Assembly (NCBI GenBank): GCA_028751875.1
Contig: CM054151.1
Coordinates: forward strand, 39,547,698-39,611,697
DNA length: 64,000 nt
Direction: 5' to 3'
Source of the DNA: Rapana venosa
Taxonomy: Eukaryota > Mollusca > Gastropoda > Neogastropoda > Muricidae
The position numbers were made by a program, and so were the translations under genes. Shown one piece after another: positions 1-11,289 of this stretch. Numbering within the stretch: the stretch's first letter is position 1; each line of letters begins with the position of its first letter. Under the pieces are notes generated by a model that had not been told where the DNA came from, ran no database searches, and saw only the letters and a program-made list of their open reading frames with translations.

Positions 1-390
1 TAATTTTTTAAATTATAAATAATACTTCACAAAATTTATTGTCATTAATGTTTGACAGCCAATTGTCTACAAGACTAGTCAATGCCGTATGGCACGAGGG
101 ACTTTTTCTAAATCCAGACTGATTTGGGTGAAGTAAGTTGTTAATATCTATATAATGGACTATGTGTTTATTCATATGTTTTTCCAAGGGTTTTGAAAGG
201 TAAGATAAAATTGATTGGCCTATAATTTGAGGGATCGGAAGTGTCTCCAGACTTGTGGATCGGAATCACACTAGCAGTTTTGAAAGCGTTGGGGAAATAG
301 TTCTTATGAAGAAAAAGGTTATAGATATGTGTCAGAGTGTCTGTAATAACTGGAGCTGAGAGTTTCAGTATTCTGCCATCTATTCCATCA
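1..390 (-). pseudogene. LINE RT fragment (older host element), 3' side of insertion
   Basis: The minus strand encodes the finger and palm part of a non-LTR reverse transcriptase of Jockey/CR1 type, running off the left edge of the window. Visible motifs, in order from position 390 downwards, are DGIDGRILKLS, a PNAFK..SVIPIHKSGD block, NYRPISILSYLSKPLEK, and NQSGFRKS, then a VLFID start of the catalytic motif A. There is no stop in this reading over about 125 codons, so decay is limited here. The other half of the gene lies at 3,599-4,095, across the inserted element. The family is inferred from motif order; clade assignment is tentative. Confidence 0.75.
382..390. repeat. Target-site duplication, left copy (9 bp)
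   Basis: ATTCCATCA at 382-390 is repeated exactly at 3,599-3,607, immediately outside the RTE-like LINE. Removing the insert and one copy rejoins the minus-strand frame of the older LINE as GLDGIDGRILKL. Confidence 0.8.
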
Positions 391-532
391 CGTCAGGTCA
401 GAGACTCCCTCTGCTACTGGTAACCATGTAACCCAGTACCACCTGCCACATGTGGGGAGTAAACCCAATAAAAAAAAATCCGACCTGGAGAGGGATGGGC
501 TCCGCCAGGTTTGATTTGCCCAAGACACATCC

Positions 533-1396
533 ATGAAGAAGACAGCCAGAATCTCCATACCGGATCGGTCGTCGCCCGGGTTACCAAGGACCGCGCCTTC
601 TGTTGCTCATCAGGACAGAGGTCGAAAGTATGCTACTGATGTAAAACACAGCAAAATCCGTGCCAGAAACAACACTATCATTGGCACATGGAATGTACAG
701 ACACTAAGAGCTGCAGGCAAAGTGGAAGAACTGACACATGAGATGTCCAGATATCAATGGCACATCCTTGGGCTCTGCGAAGTAAGGTGGAAAAACGTGG
801 GAGAAACAACGACCCAGGAAGACCACAAATTATACTACAGTGGAAAACAGGATAAACATGTACATGGCATGGGGTTTCTCGTTCACAAAGACACCGTGAA
901 CACCGTCATGAGCTGTCAGCCTGTGTCCAGCAGACTTATTACCATCCGCCTGAGAGCAACCCCCTTTAACATAACTGTAGTACAGGCATACGCCCCTATA
1001 TCAGACTGCACAGATGAAACCATAGAAGAATGTTATGACCAGCTACAAGAGGTTCTGAATCAAACTCCCAAGAGAGACATCCTTGTTGTGCAAGGTGACT
1101 GGAACGCCAAGGTAGGAGAAGATGCATGGAAAGATTGGGAGGGTGTTTGTGGGCCACATTGCAATAACCAATCAAATGAAAGAGGCTTGAGACTCCTGGA
1201 GTTTGCCAGTAACAACCACCTCCAGCTAGTGAATACACTTGGCCCACACAAGAAATCAAGAAAATGGACATGGCATAGCCCAAATGGAGAACACCACAAC
1301 CAAATAGACTACATCATGGTGAAAAGACGGTTTCAGTCTAGCGTTACATCGCACAGACACGAAGTTTTCCAGGAAGAACATAGGGAGAGATCATGA
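533..1396 (+). CDS. LINE endonuclease domain (RTE-like ORF, 5' part)
   Basis: The longest open frame in the window, 287 codons, encodes the exonuclease-endonuclease-phosphatase fold that nicks target DNA for LINE insertion. Seen in order: a basic N-terminal tail (residues 1-45), GTWNVQTL (about 51-58), LCEVRW with the catalytic Glu (about 81-86), VVQAYAP (148-154), VVQGDWNAKVG (184-194, the GDxNA motif) and HHNQIDYIMV (256-265). The expected following SDHDLV motif is displaced: the frame is lost at about 1,350-1,400, where the ORF ends in an unrelated tail, and the coding signal resumes in another frame at about 1,401. The start at 533 is the first Met before the conserved region; the upstream leader has no better start. 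Confidence 0.8.
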   Translation: MKKTARISIPDRSSPGLPRTAPSVAHQDRGRKYATDVKHSKIRARNNTIIGTWNVQTLRAAGKVEELTHEMSRYQWHILGLCEVRWKNVGETTTQEDHKLYYSGKQDKHVHGMGFLVHKDTVNTVMSCQPVSSRLITIRLRATPFNITVVQAYAPISDCTDETIEECYDQLQEVLNQTPKRDILVVQGDWNAKVGEDAWKDWEGVCGPHCNNQSNERGLRLLEFASNNHLQLVNTLGPHKKSRKWTWHSPNGEHHNQIDYIMVKRRFQSSVTSHRHEVFQEEHRERS

Positions 1397-1400
1397 TCTT

Positions 1401-3585
1401 GTGATGATGACTTTCCGACTACGTCTAAAGAAAATCCACAAGCGGAACAACATCAGGATCAAATTTGACCTCGAGAAGCTGAAGGACCCAGAGGTAGTAG
1501 AAATGTTTCAAGCAAGGAAAGGTGGAATGTTTGCAGCACTCACTGTGATAGACTCAGACATAGATACACTGACGAATAGTTTCAATACATCAGTGACTGA
1601 AACAGCAAGCGAGCTTCTTGGCAAACACCGACCAGTCAAAAAACCATGGGTCACCCTAACATCCTACAACTATGCGACAAGCGTAGAGAGTTGAAGAAAA
1701 AAGAAAAATGAAACAAAAGAAAGAGCAGAACAATATAGGGCAGTCAACAAAAGAATCAGGAAGTCCATGACGGAGGCAAAAAGAGAAATGGATCGGTGAA
1801 CAGTGCCAAGACATTGAAGAGAACATCAAGAAAAACAATAGCAAAGAAAGCATATCAGCTGGTGAAAGACCTGACTAGCATAAAACAGGGAAAAGGTTTA
1901 ACAATCCAAGACAAAAATGGGAAGTGTCTCACTGACGACCAGGATATTCTGAACAGATGGACAGAATACTACTCCGACCTGTATAACTATAGAACCGCAA
2001 AAGATCCAGAAGTCCTTAATGTACCCGCAAGCAAAGACACAGACAGTCACCCTATCCTCCGAGAAGAAGTGGAAACAGCAGTCAGATCGCTGAAAAAGGG
2101 GAAGTCAGCAGGGGCTGACAACATTCCAGCTGAGTTGGTTCAAGCTGGAGGGGAAGCCATGATCAGCGCCCTACTAAGAATCTGCAACAAGGTCTGGCAG
2201 ACAGGAAAATGGCCAACACCATGGACACAGTCACTCATCATCACCCTCCCCAAGAAAGGAAATCTACAACAATGCCATAATTACCACACAATCAGCCTCA
2301 TATGCCACCCAAGCAAGGTCATGCTGCAGATAATATTGAATAGACTGACACCACAAGCAGAGACCATCATTGCTGAGGAACAAGCAGGTTTCAGAGCAGG
2401 GCGCAGCACAACAGAACAGATATTCAACCTCAGAATATTATGTGAGTGGTACCTTCAACATCAACAAGACCTTTACCATGTATTTATCGATTTTAAGAAG
2501 GCATTTGACAGGGTGTGGCATGCAGCTTTGTGGCAACCATGAATTTGTACAGCATCAATGCAAACCTGATCAGAGTCATCAAACAGCTGTACAGCGAGGC
2601 CACCAGTGCAGTGTACTACAACAACAACATTGGAGAATGGTTTTGAACAACAGTTGGAGTAAGGCAGGCTGTCTACTCTCACCCACTCTTTTTTCAACAT
2701 CTTCCTTGAGAGAATCATGGCTAATGCACTGGAACATCATGAAGGATCAGTCAGCATTGGTGGCAAAAACGATCACAAACTACGCTTCGCAGATGACATT
2801 GATGGAATAGCAGGATCAGAAAAAAGAGCTTGCCAGCCTAACAGAACACCTGAATAAAGGCCTCCAAAACATACGGCATGGAAATCAGTGCAGAGAAGAC
2901 CAAACTGATGACTAATAACACAACGGCATTAGCACTGATATCAGGGTTAATGACCAGAAGCTGGAAACAGTTCAAGCTTCAAGTACCTGGGAGCCATTGT
3001 ATCAGACCATGGATCCAAGCCAGAAGTAGTATGCAGGACTGCACAGACAATAACAGCACTGTCAAACTAAACACATCTGGAGAGATAAAAATATCTCACT
3101 TATCTCCAAGATCAGACTAATGAGCTCCCTTGTCATATCCATGTTTCTGTATGCCTGTGAATCATGGACCCTGACTGCAGATTTGGAGAGAAGAGTACAG
3201 GCGTGGAGATGAGATGCTTTCGGAGACTCCTTGGCATCTCCTACAAAGACCACATAAGCAACGAAAGCGTGCATAAACAGAATCCAGCAAAACCATTGGA
3301 CCCTATGAGAACCTTCTAACGATCGTGAAAAAAAACGGTAAACTTAAATTGGTAATGGGCATGTCACAAAATCCAAAGGACTTGCAAAGACAATTTTACA
3401 AGGCACTGTCCAAGGAGGAAGAAGAAGAGGAAGACCAAGGAAGAGCTGGGAGGATAACATCAGCGAATGGACAGGCCTAGAACTCAACAAAACCCTGAGA
3501 AAGGCAGAACAGAGAGAGGAATGGAGGGAACTGGTTGTTGAGTCTTTGAGGGTGCCCCCACGGTCGTCAGACTACGGGACAGATA
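1401..3585 (+). pseudogene. RTE-like LINE reverse transcriptase, frameshifted
   Basis: The linker, RT and C-terminal domains are spread over at least four frames. Linker: 1,401-1,694 (KFDLEKLKDPEV) and 1,796-2,090. RT: KKGKSAGADNIPAELV (about 2,090), ITLPKKGNLQQCHNY (2,240-2,285), EEQAGFRAGRSTTEQ (2,370-2,420) and FIDFKKAFDRVWH (2,480-2,520). The catalytic LRFADDIDG is at about 2,780-2,805 in a different frame from its neighbours. C-terminal: SKIRLMSSLVISMFLYACES (about 3,105-3,165) and GGRRRGRPRKSWEDN (about 3,413-3,460). A TAA stop and single-base shifts occur throughout, so no functional enzyme is encoded. Confidence 0.8.
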
Positions 3586-3598
3586 GATAGATAGATAG

Positions 3599-4095
3599 AT
3601 TCCATCAAGACCACGCGTACTTGATTGTTTGAGGTGAGTCAGGTAATTATAGACCTCAGAAACAGATATGAATGGTATGTGGAGTTTTGATGGAATACGG
3701 TTTTCTTGGCAGTATTGTTTTAGTTCACTGAGATCATTGGACTTCGTGTTATCATTGTTAATTATGTTAGAAGAAATATTAATGAAGTGATTGTTTTGTT
3801 TTTCGGGCAGAATTATCTTTAATTTACGTTAGATGTGGAAGACAATTGATTATTTGTTATTTGATTAAAATTGCTTTTCCATACAGTCTTTTGGAATTTA
3901 TTTGGATGAAAGTAATTTTGGAAATATTTCTTTTCTCTCGCCGTTTTTTGTGAGTTTATGGCATTTCTTAATTTTTTTGCCTCTGTTTAATAATTTATGT
4001 TAATTTAAAGAAATCTCTAAGAAACATGCTTTTCTAGTCCTTTGTAAAACAAGGTGTTTTGCGGACATGTTTATCCTTTGTTTTTAATGGGCAAT
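3599..4095 (-). pseudogene. LINE RT linker (older host element), 5' side of insertion
   Basis: The minus strand continues the older LINE upstream of the inserted RTE-like element. The clearest block is SELKQYCQENRIPSKLHIPF followed by SVSEVYNYLTHLKQ and SSTRGLDGI, which joins exactly to DGIDGRILK at position 390 and below. This is the linker and RT entry of a Jockey/CR1-type ORF2. Further from the junction (about 3,800-4,095) the frame is broken, although a basic, Lys-rich linker reading is still visible. The right copy of the 9-bp target-site duplication occupies 3,599-3,607. Confidence 0.7.
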
Positions 4096-4111
4096 GTTTA
4101 TTAAAAGATTT

Positions 4112-4112
<1 letters not shown>

Positions 4113-4144
<32 letters not shown>
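4113..4144. repeat. (GA)n microsatellite
   Basis: About 16 uninterrupted GA units. It sits at the 5' limit of the older LINE reading on the minus strand. Confidence 0.95.
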
Positions 4145-4146
<2 letters not shown>

Positions 4147-4209
4147 ACTTAAATGTCCATTAAACTTGTAACTGCTTTCATATCTACAAAGAATTGTTTG
4201 CTATAACTA

Positions 4210-4290
4210 TAAAAATATATATATATATTTATTATTTTAAATATTATATTATATATAATTATATATTTGTGTGTGTGTGTGTGTGTGTAT
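4210..4290. repeat. AT-rich tract and (GT)n microsatellite
   Basis: (AT)n-like sequence at about 4,210-4,266 leads into about 11 GT units at 4,268-4,290. A shorter (AAT)n run lies at 4,459-4,474. The rest of 4,290-4,900 shows no recognisable gene or repeat domain. Confidence 0.9.
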
Positions 4291-4919
4291 GTTTTTTCAG
4301 TAAAAGTCAGTGAAATCTTTAAAATGGTAATAATAAAAAAGCTCCAATATTGATACACTTCCATGTTGACCTCCATGTGGTGTGAGTATCAAACAAACAG
4401 TAAAACATTGAATTCACTCCTAGTGACTTTCGCTCTGCCTCAGGGATCAGTTTTGAAATAATAATAATAATAACAGAAAAATCAAAATGAACTTCTTTTG
4501 TGCCAGCATTCGTCTTAAAAAGATCCCGACATTGCATAAAATATGTATAGGAACAAAATAGTGTTTAGAGCAATCATTGCCAATAACAATATAAGGGAGA
4601 GAACTCAAGAAAAAAAGTTTGAGCTGAAGTTGCGATTGTTTCCCTTTGATTGCTGGTTACTGTTTGTGTTCAATGTATTTTGTTGTTGTATTTTATAAGG
4701 CTAAAATGTTTTACAGCTGGGCGTGTGGCACATCTTATTTGTTCGGGGGATGCGTCAGTTGAGCAAAGATCGTGTTACTCACCTTTGACCTCTCTGTGAT
4801 TTCAGCGTGACGATCTATTCCTATTTTCTGCTTGAAATCTCAACGCTAGTAAATTATATTTAGTCACTGACCCTCATGGGATGGTTCCAATAGTTTTGAC
4901 TGGACATACATCTACCTAC

Positions 4920-4957
4920 ACCCCCCCACCACTACCCCCCCCCCCCCCCCCTCCCCA
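4920..4957. repeat. Poly-C-rich tract
   Basis: Interrupted runs of C, the longest about 17. It creates a spurious proline-rich ORF (4,881-5,075). Between 4,960 and 5,370 nothing recognisable is seen. Confidence 0.9.
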
Positions 4958-5369
4958 ACAGCATAATGAGATAAAGGCTTTAAGTAGAAGAGATACGTGT
5001 TGGTATGAATGCACATTAAAAGACTATTCCAAACTATATAAAAAGTATGTTGCCAAAAACATGGCAAAGAAATAAAATAAAATTAACAAATACCCAGAAC
5101 AATTGAAAATACTCTAAAGTTGGAAAACAAAAAATTGTGAACTACTTGTAACGGCAGCTGTGAAACAAGCAAAATGTAGATTCCGACGATCATACTTTAC
5201 AAAAAAGAGAATACTGGGGATTGCAATAGAGACAAGGCTATCTCACATAATAACTCTGGATTGGTTAAAACTTCCTGCAGAGACTTATCTTGAAATAATG
5301 GTTAAAACGTTTTTAAATCTTGACATTGATACAGAACATGAACATTGGAAAATTTTTCATCGCGTACAC

Positions 5370-5780
5370 AATGTATATTTTTGGCACATTTTGCTCGAAA
5401 GGCATTTTGTCAACCTTTTCATGAAAATGAATACCACAGTAAGATGGAACCCAGCAGAAAGCAGCATTTGAACCCTTCAGAATTAGAAAATGTACCAACA
5501 ATTTAATTTCAGTAATAAGATTCTGCCTAACGGTCGATGACGAGTTACTGAGAGACTGTAATGCAGATTTAGAATCAACTCAGAACAAAATCTGCAAAAC
5601 AGTATTGGGGAAATCAAGCAGAAAGTACAAAGCCATCAAAATAGCAGTAAGTTCAGCAGTAAAGATGGAATTATTTTTGCCGATGTGATATGACTTTTCA
5701 ATCTTTAAAGCTGGAATGATGAATGCTGCCCCTGCTTCCTTGTTTTTAAGAAGGGATCCGTCTGTGTATATCTTAAGATG
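5370..5780 (-). pseudogene. RNase H domain remnant of an I-type LINE
   Basis: The minus strand encodes a ribonuclease H fold, the domain that removes RNA from RNA/DNA hybrids in I-clade LINEs. From 5,780 downwards one reads IYTDGS (first catalytic Asp), AGAAFIIPAL, FTAELTAILMAL (catalytic Glu), a VDSKSALQSL block (second Asp) preceded by a TGA stop, NLITEIKLLVHFL, and AFCWVPSYCGIHFHEKVDK, which corresponds to the usual WVPSHCGIxGNExAD. The normal HG and NE near the end are changed to FH and HE, so the domain is decayed. No RT is seen adjacent on this strand, so it is a 3' fragment. Confidence 0.7.
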
Positions 5781-5799
5781 AGAAGGATATGTGTGATAT

Positions 5800-6600
5800 G
5801 TGACCTTTGTTCACCTTTGCGCCTGGCGGCAGCATGGCGAATGTCTCTTGTGTTTGAGTGCGTAGTGTGTGTGTTTATACCTGGTCCTGTTGGGAAAGTT
5901 TTATATCTTCATGTTTGTATTTTCTCCCTGAATCCCACGGTCAGAATATTTTTGTTCCATATTATTGACTTTTCGAAATATTTCAATTTAAGTTCTTCAT
6001 CTTCAAGTCGATTTTTTTAAATTAATTTGTCTTCATGAGTTGTATTTTCTTTATGTGCTGGTCTCTGTGACCCACTTAAAATCTGACCCTGCTGCCCGCT
6101 AATTTTTGCACGGGGTTCACGTTGCCCCCCCATCAACCCCCGTGTTGTCAATTTTGAAAAAATGGCGGTGAAGGTACGGACATAAGAACAATACTTCACG
6201 TAAATTCCACCTTAAAACCTGAGTTTTGTAAAAAAACAATGCACACTGGCTCCTGAAATAATGCGCATATTTTGAAACTTAGGCATTCACGCCGCAAAAA
6301 CCAGACGGGGAACACGGGGAGGGGTCGTCACGCCATGGCAGGGGTTCCCTCTCTCGTGCCCCCCCCTCCCTCTGACGTCACTTCTGTAACCCGCTGTCAA
6401 CGATTCTTACCCCGACGCCGTCCACCCGACTTTTCAGCTTTCGTTTCTCTGTTATCGTGAATCTGACAATGTAATTGTGTTCTGATGATGAAGTGTATCA
6501 TGCATGTTATGTCAAACACCCGAATCATGCCTCCTCTTCCCACCACTCGAAATCCCCCCCCTCTACTACCTCCTATTTCCATTAATCCATCCACTCATTC
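5800..6600. other. Unassigned, includes a GC-rich patch
   Basis: No gene recognised. The part at 6,290-6,440 is GC-richer than its surroundings and contains the palindrome TGACGTCA (6,373-6,380), which matches the cAMP-response element consensus. One such octamer is weak evidence for a promoter, and no coding region starts nearby. Confidence 0.3.
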
Positions 6601-7689
6601 CCCACTCCCCGCCTGATCAATACATTCTTTTGCATCTCTACTCCCCATACCTGTAAAACCATCCAATCTGTCTGTTTCTTACCACGCTTAGCCACAATCT
6701 CCACCATACGCCTTCCATCCCTTCTCTGATTCTTGTCCAAACTCAGCCACTTACATCTTCAACCTCTCATCACCTTCAGATCTCCTTCAAGTTTGTCTGT
6801 TCAAGGTGCAGTTCTGTCACAAATGGAAAAGCCGACTACATTTTCCGATTTCAGTCCTCTGAAAAAAACTTGACCAACCTTCCCCACTGAAACATTGGCT
6901 AAGACCACATGCCATGACCAAAATAAAACAGCTGACTCCTCCAGATATTAAAACTAGTTTCTTTCCCAGACTCTCTCGATGAGGTGGATTGCCATAATTT
7001 TCAAACACACATTGAACCAAGCTCTTTCTTTCAGCACATCCCCATTCCCACACGACTCTATTCCACCTTTTTTCCACTTATAAACTCCGACTATCGACTT
7101 TAAATATTCTTTTATATGTTAATTAGATTATTTCTAAACTATGCTTTTTGAAGTTTGCGAAATCAACTCAACTTACCTGGCCACTCCTATTACGTTCTGT
7201 TGCCTTACCGCCCACCTCCTAGCCGAAGAACACCTGACATCTTTTCTGTTTTTCTCATCAAGACTTTCAGTCACTTCCTCGACCACTACAGCCTCGCCAC
7301 TACTAAAACTTAATAATTCTCGGTGACGTTTAACGTCCCATTTCGACAACCAGTCTTCACCAGATGTCATACGTCTTTCTCTTTCGCCCTGTCCACCCAT
7401 TCGCTCTCCCAACTGGTAAACGAAGCAACGCACACGATCTGGCCATAGTTAGACTGGCTGATTAACTAATGCTTCCTTTTAATCTTGTGACATCTGTGTT
7501 TCTGTCACTACGAACTGCATTCTGATCATTTTCCGCCATTCTTTTCCACCTCAACATCACAAAACCTGTCAGACGAAGAAAGATGTTTCTCGTCGCAATC
7601 TTAAGCCTAGACATTCATACTTTTCTCTTCCCAAGCTTCCCGAACGTTGTTTTTCAAAACCTCTGAACCACACTGACCTCTCTGAATAC

Positions 7690-9800
7690 TATAACACTGT
7701 TCTCCGCCAATTGCTTGATGAGCATGCACCTCCTACTGACCATCTCCTACCTGACAGACCCTGTCGCCATGGTATAACCCAAGACATCCTGATAGCGAAG
7801 GGCAAACGCCGGCAACTAGAACGGCAGTGCGAAATCAAAAACCGAAAATCAACAAACAGCTTTGCCGAAAACAAATAAACAAAGTCACCACTCTTAATCA
7901 TTCAGCAAAGACAGAATACTACTCCTTCCCAAATTCTCTGTGCTACATCCATAAAACTCTTTTCCCCTCACCTCAAATCTCCTTGGTCTGCAAAAACAAC
8001 TCCTCTGCCTACCACCCACAGCCTGGCTGAACTTCCATCATCTTTCTGACCTTCTTTTCAGACAAAGTCCACAACATACGCCCAGAACTGGATCAGGACT
8101 CATTTCCAGCCTCACCTCCTGATCCCCCATTCACTGCACTACCTCTCTTTTTTCCTTCTGTTCCACAATGAAAAAAGAAAATCATAACAAGATTCGCAAG
8201 GAAATGACTATAAAATCATGCGATCCTTCGATTCCCATACACCTGCTCCTGGTTTTTTCTCACAATCCTTCCACAACGTAGTACCTATAATCACTAAAAT
8301 AGTAAACTCATCTCTCTTCTGTCAGTACATTTTCCACTAGCTCTTAAAACTAACCGCAATAGTCACAACTCTACGAAAAAGCACGAACCTCGATCCCAAC
8401 ATTCTGAAGAATTATAGACCTGTCTGTCTCAAACTTACCCTTTGTGCTCTAAAAGTACTAAAAAGAGTTGTTCTCAACAGCTCAACAGTCACCTTCATAT
8501 CAAAGATCTCCTTCCCCTTTTCAATCTGCCTATCGCCCCAACCAAAGCACCGAAACCACACCTAGTCCATACTTAGATACACTTCTACTTGCCGTCTGAT
8601 GCTGGAAAAATCGTCCCTCCCTCACTCTTCTTGATTTATCTCAGCCTTCCGACACTATAGATCCTCAATCTTCTTTCTCGCCTCCAAAAACGTTTGGATA
8701 CAATGGCACTGCCCTCACCGGGGTACTTCATACTCACAGCACGATTCCAGAAAGTTATGTGAAAACAAAATTCATCAAAATCTGTCAAAAATGGAATGTG
8801 GAATTCCACAGGATCAAGTCCTGGTCCCCCGTTTTCCTCTTTACCTCTACACTGTCAAAGCTCCACTCTCACATATAATAAACAACCACCATAATGAATC
8901 ATCATTTCTATGCCGATGACACTCAGCTTCAGTGCAGTGGATACTGGTGAAAACTTGCCTTCCCTCTCCTGACAAATTATGTCCTACTGGCCCTTCAAGA
9001 CATTCAAAAACTGGATGACTCAGAACAAGTTACAACTTAATGCCGATAAAACCGAAGCCATGCTCATAGGACCCAACATAATCGTTTCCTCCATCAACAA
9101 CAACAACAATCCTCCAAAAAATACAATTCAGCAGGCAGTGCCTCAGTTCCTTTGTTCCAACTCTGTGAAGTATCTTAGGTATATTTCTGAACTAACACAT
9201 ACACTCACTATGAAAAAATTCATCACCCTACCTGCCAGTCTTGCTACTATCAATTACGGTGCGCATAAGTGCGATTCGCAAGTATCTGTCCACCTGATGC
9301 AACTCCAAGCTCGTCACATCTCTCATTCTTTAACGTTTAGACTACTGTATTCCCATTCTGGCTGGCCTACCACATCATCCATCCACCTCAATCAACGCAT
9401 ACAAAAACTCTGCACGCTACTGGTCCTAAGAAAGAAAAGATCCGAACACATCCCTCCTCCTTCTGCGATCCTTCACTGGCGCCAGTCTCACAAGACGAGT
9501 AAATATCAATACCCTCTGTTTCAAATGTCTCCACAAGATCGCCACAATCCTATCTTTGTAACTGTCTTTCACCTGAACACTCCATCCCGTTTCCCGTCGT
9601 TCAGCCTCCGATACTTTAGTGCTTTCGAACACCCAGATTCAAAACAAACCACTGTTGGCTGTCGAGCTTTTTCCTGTTTTCTCTGGTCGTCCACTTGGAA
9701 ATGACCTCCCCTCTTTTTCACTTCGCCAAAAACCTTCACTTGATTACCTTCAAATCCACCTCAAAACAACACTTATTTCCCTACCTGACACTTCCACCCT
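7690..9800 (+). pseudogene. L2/CR1-like LINE reverse transcriptase and C-terminal region
   Basis: The RT would copy the element RNA at a nicked target. Visible blocks: SEYYNTVLRQLLDEHAPP (about 7,681-7,735), DPNILKNYRPVCLKL (8,393-8,440), FQSAYRPNQSTETT (8,520-8,562), a TLLDLSQPSDTID block equivalent to motif A (about 8,625-8,662), a GIPQGSVLGP-like block with shifts at about 8,800-8,835, and FYADDTQLQC with the catalytic Asp pair (8,906-8,935). Then come the thumb (NWMTQNKLQLNADKTEAMLI, within 9,009-9,068) and a C-terminal region (RIQKLCTLLVLRKKRSEHI, about 9,398-9,453). The longest intact stretch is 8,979-9,704; many indels break the rest. Confidence 0.8.
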
Positions 9801-9845
9801 CATATCCGTCTCTACTTTTCAACAGCATTCTTCATCTCCTAAAGT

Positions 9846-9983
9846 GTGTTCGCGGTGTGTTGTGTGTGTGTGTGTGGTGTGTGTGTGTGTTGTGTGTGTG
9901 TGTGTGTTGTTGTGTGTGTGTGTTTTTGGTGTGTGTGTGTGGGTGTTGTGTGTTTGTGAGTGTGTGGTGTGTGTACATACACG
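9846..9983. repeat. (GT)n microsatellite, interrupted
   Basis: GT repeats with single-base interruptions inside the 3' UTR of the L2/CR1-like LINE. Cysteine/valine-rich ORFs across it are translations of the repeat. Confidence 0.95.
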
Positions 9984-10136
9984 TGCATAAATGGAATAAT
10001 GTTCTTTAATTTATATATTGAGGAAAGTTGCATGCCCGTAAATGATTGAGTGCAAGCGCTTCGATTTGTTTTGTTTTACAAGATTTGGCGCGATATAAAT
10101 TCCATAATAGTATTTATTATTATTATTATTATTATA

Positions 10137-10408
10137 TGTACTTCTAGGTGCACATTTTGTAAGAGCCAAGAATAAGCACATTTTCTTCGTTTTAAAGAGA
10201 GATGGTGGATATCCAAATCTGCTTTCGGAAGTTCCCATTTTGGACAAGGGGTTAAAAGAGGTGTGGAATTTTGCCAGTTTTTAAGGATTGATACTCGACT
10301 CTTTGAGGAGATCGGAAGTGTAAGAACTAATAGTGACAAGATAAGAGATATTTTTAGTCTCTCTGGGAAACTCTAAAGTCGCTCTAATTGAATTGTTAAT
10401 TGATTGCG
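10137..10408. other. Unassigned single-copy-looking sequence
   Basis: No domain, repeat or splice pattern recognised between the LINE tail and the next microsatellite. Confidence 0.4.
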
Positions 10409-10520
10409 TGTGTGTGTGTGTGTGTTGTGTGTGTGTGATGTGTGGTGTGTGAGGTGGTGTGTGTGTGTGTGTGTGCGGACTGCATGCGTGCGTGCGTGCG
10501 TGCTTGTGTGTGTGAGTTTT
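10409..10520. repeat. (GT)n and (GTGC)n microsatellite
   Basis: Interrupted GT repeat followed by several GTGC units near 10,485-10,503. From 10,520 to 10,920 I see nothing recognisable. Confidence 0.95.
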
Positions 10521-10929
10521 TTGTTTATCTATTAGTGTCAGTACCGAGATAAAAGAAAAAAGATACAAAAAAATTATGAGGGACCGGGAATGATGGGGTG
10601 GGGGGCATTGGAGAGCTTAAACTGCAACGGAACAATTACAAAAGTTGCCAACAGGCTTCGAACTTAAAAACTACTATCTCCAACATAAAACACATTATCG
10701 GCCAATAATTGTTCAAATGACATATTTGAAATCTATCTAAACTGTACAGAAAAATATGGTCGAAGTAGTTAACAATGATGAATTAACAGTTTAAGGAGAT
10801 AAGTCAGAACACATAGACAAATTCTCAGTTTACAGAATTGAGTTCCAAAATGCATCCCATTCTGACCTGTAATCAAACTTCCCACCAGTCTGTATGAAAA
10901 TGACACAAACAATGACACTTAATTAATGT

Positions 10930-11240
10930 TCACTATAGAAATACTTTCGTTGGCTGTTGACAACGGTTTCCAAGAACATTTTCACAGAATATGCCCTCCT
11001 GACGTTTGTGTAGAAGGTTCAAAGGTGCTGAGTCACTTCAGAGTCCGTGTCCATAGCAGCAGCTTTGGCTCAACTGGTCACTTTCTCTCGTTGCCGTGGA
11101 TTCCACAAGTGACGGAATCCAGCAGAAAGTGCAAGGGTAGTACCTCGTAAGGAAAAAAATGTATAAGGTGACAAATGTCAATGATTAAATTCCCCCCTCC
11201 TTACCACACCCCTAGTAATGCTTTTAATGCTTGCAACAAC
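10930..11240 (-). pseudogene. RNase H remnant of a LINE (composite copy 1)
   Basis: Nucleotide match to 62,560-62,880, where the minus strand reads AFCWIPSHCGIHGNEKACQL. Here the same block is disrupted by extra bases, for example around 11,020-11,060 and 11,100-11,150. No open frame longer than a few tens of residues remains. N-terminal RNase H motifs are absent because the segment is cut by the SINE junction. Confidence 0.65.
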
Positions 11241-11289
11241 CGACTTAGAATCAATACCAAAAAATGTAAATGTACAAAAAGGTACAGAT

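Larger units (their letters stand above)
391..3598 (+). mobile_element. RTE-like LINE, near full length, decayed
   Basis: A non-LTR retrotransposon that would copy itself by target-primed reverse transcription, using an apurinic-type endonuclease and an RT. It has a short 5' leader (391-532), an endonuclease ORF, an RT read through several frameshifts, a C-terminal region and a short AGAT-repeat tail (3,580-3,598) in place of poly-A. The 9-bp flanking duplication defines both ends. Members with the same GTWNVQTL start and LYACESWTLTA C-terminal motif are common in invertebrate genomes. Length is about 3.2 kb, normal for RTE elements. Frameshifts and stops at about 1,396, 1,694, 2,542 and later make it inactive as written. 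Confidence 0.85.
6600..10137 (+). mobile_element. L2/CR1-like LINE, decayed, with 3' UTR and (ATT)n tail
   Basis: A long non-LTR element on the plus strand, heavily frameshifted. Endonuclease signals begin at about 6,800 (AKTTCHD, then IAIIFKHTLNQ near 6,990-7,020). LIILGDV follows at about 7,309-7,329 (the GDxN motif), then the domain end at about 7,440-7,560. RT and C-terminal parts follow to about 9,800. The 3' UTR contains a (GT)n microsatellite (9,846-9,983), then the phrases GTGCAAGCGCTTCGA and TTGGCGCGATATAAAT and an (ATT)n tail (10,112-10,135), an arrangement typical of L2-type LINE 3' ends. The 5' boundary is uncertain. Confidence 0.8.

Noticed and set aside
6373..6380. cAMP-response element as a promoter signal
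   Set aside because: A single octamer with no transcript start or coding region nearby is not enough evidence.
9839..10033. Cys/Val-rich and His/Thr-rich ORFs over GT/CA repeats (also 13.2, 15.1, 28.6, 48.0 kb)
   Set aside because: These are translations of dinucleotide repeats or of A/C-rich sequence and have no independent coding evidence.
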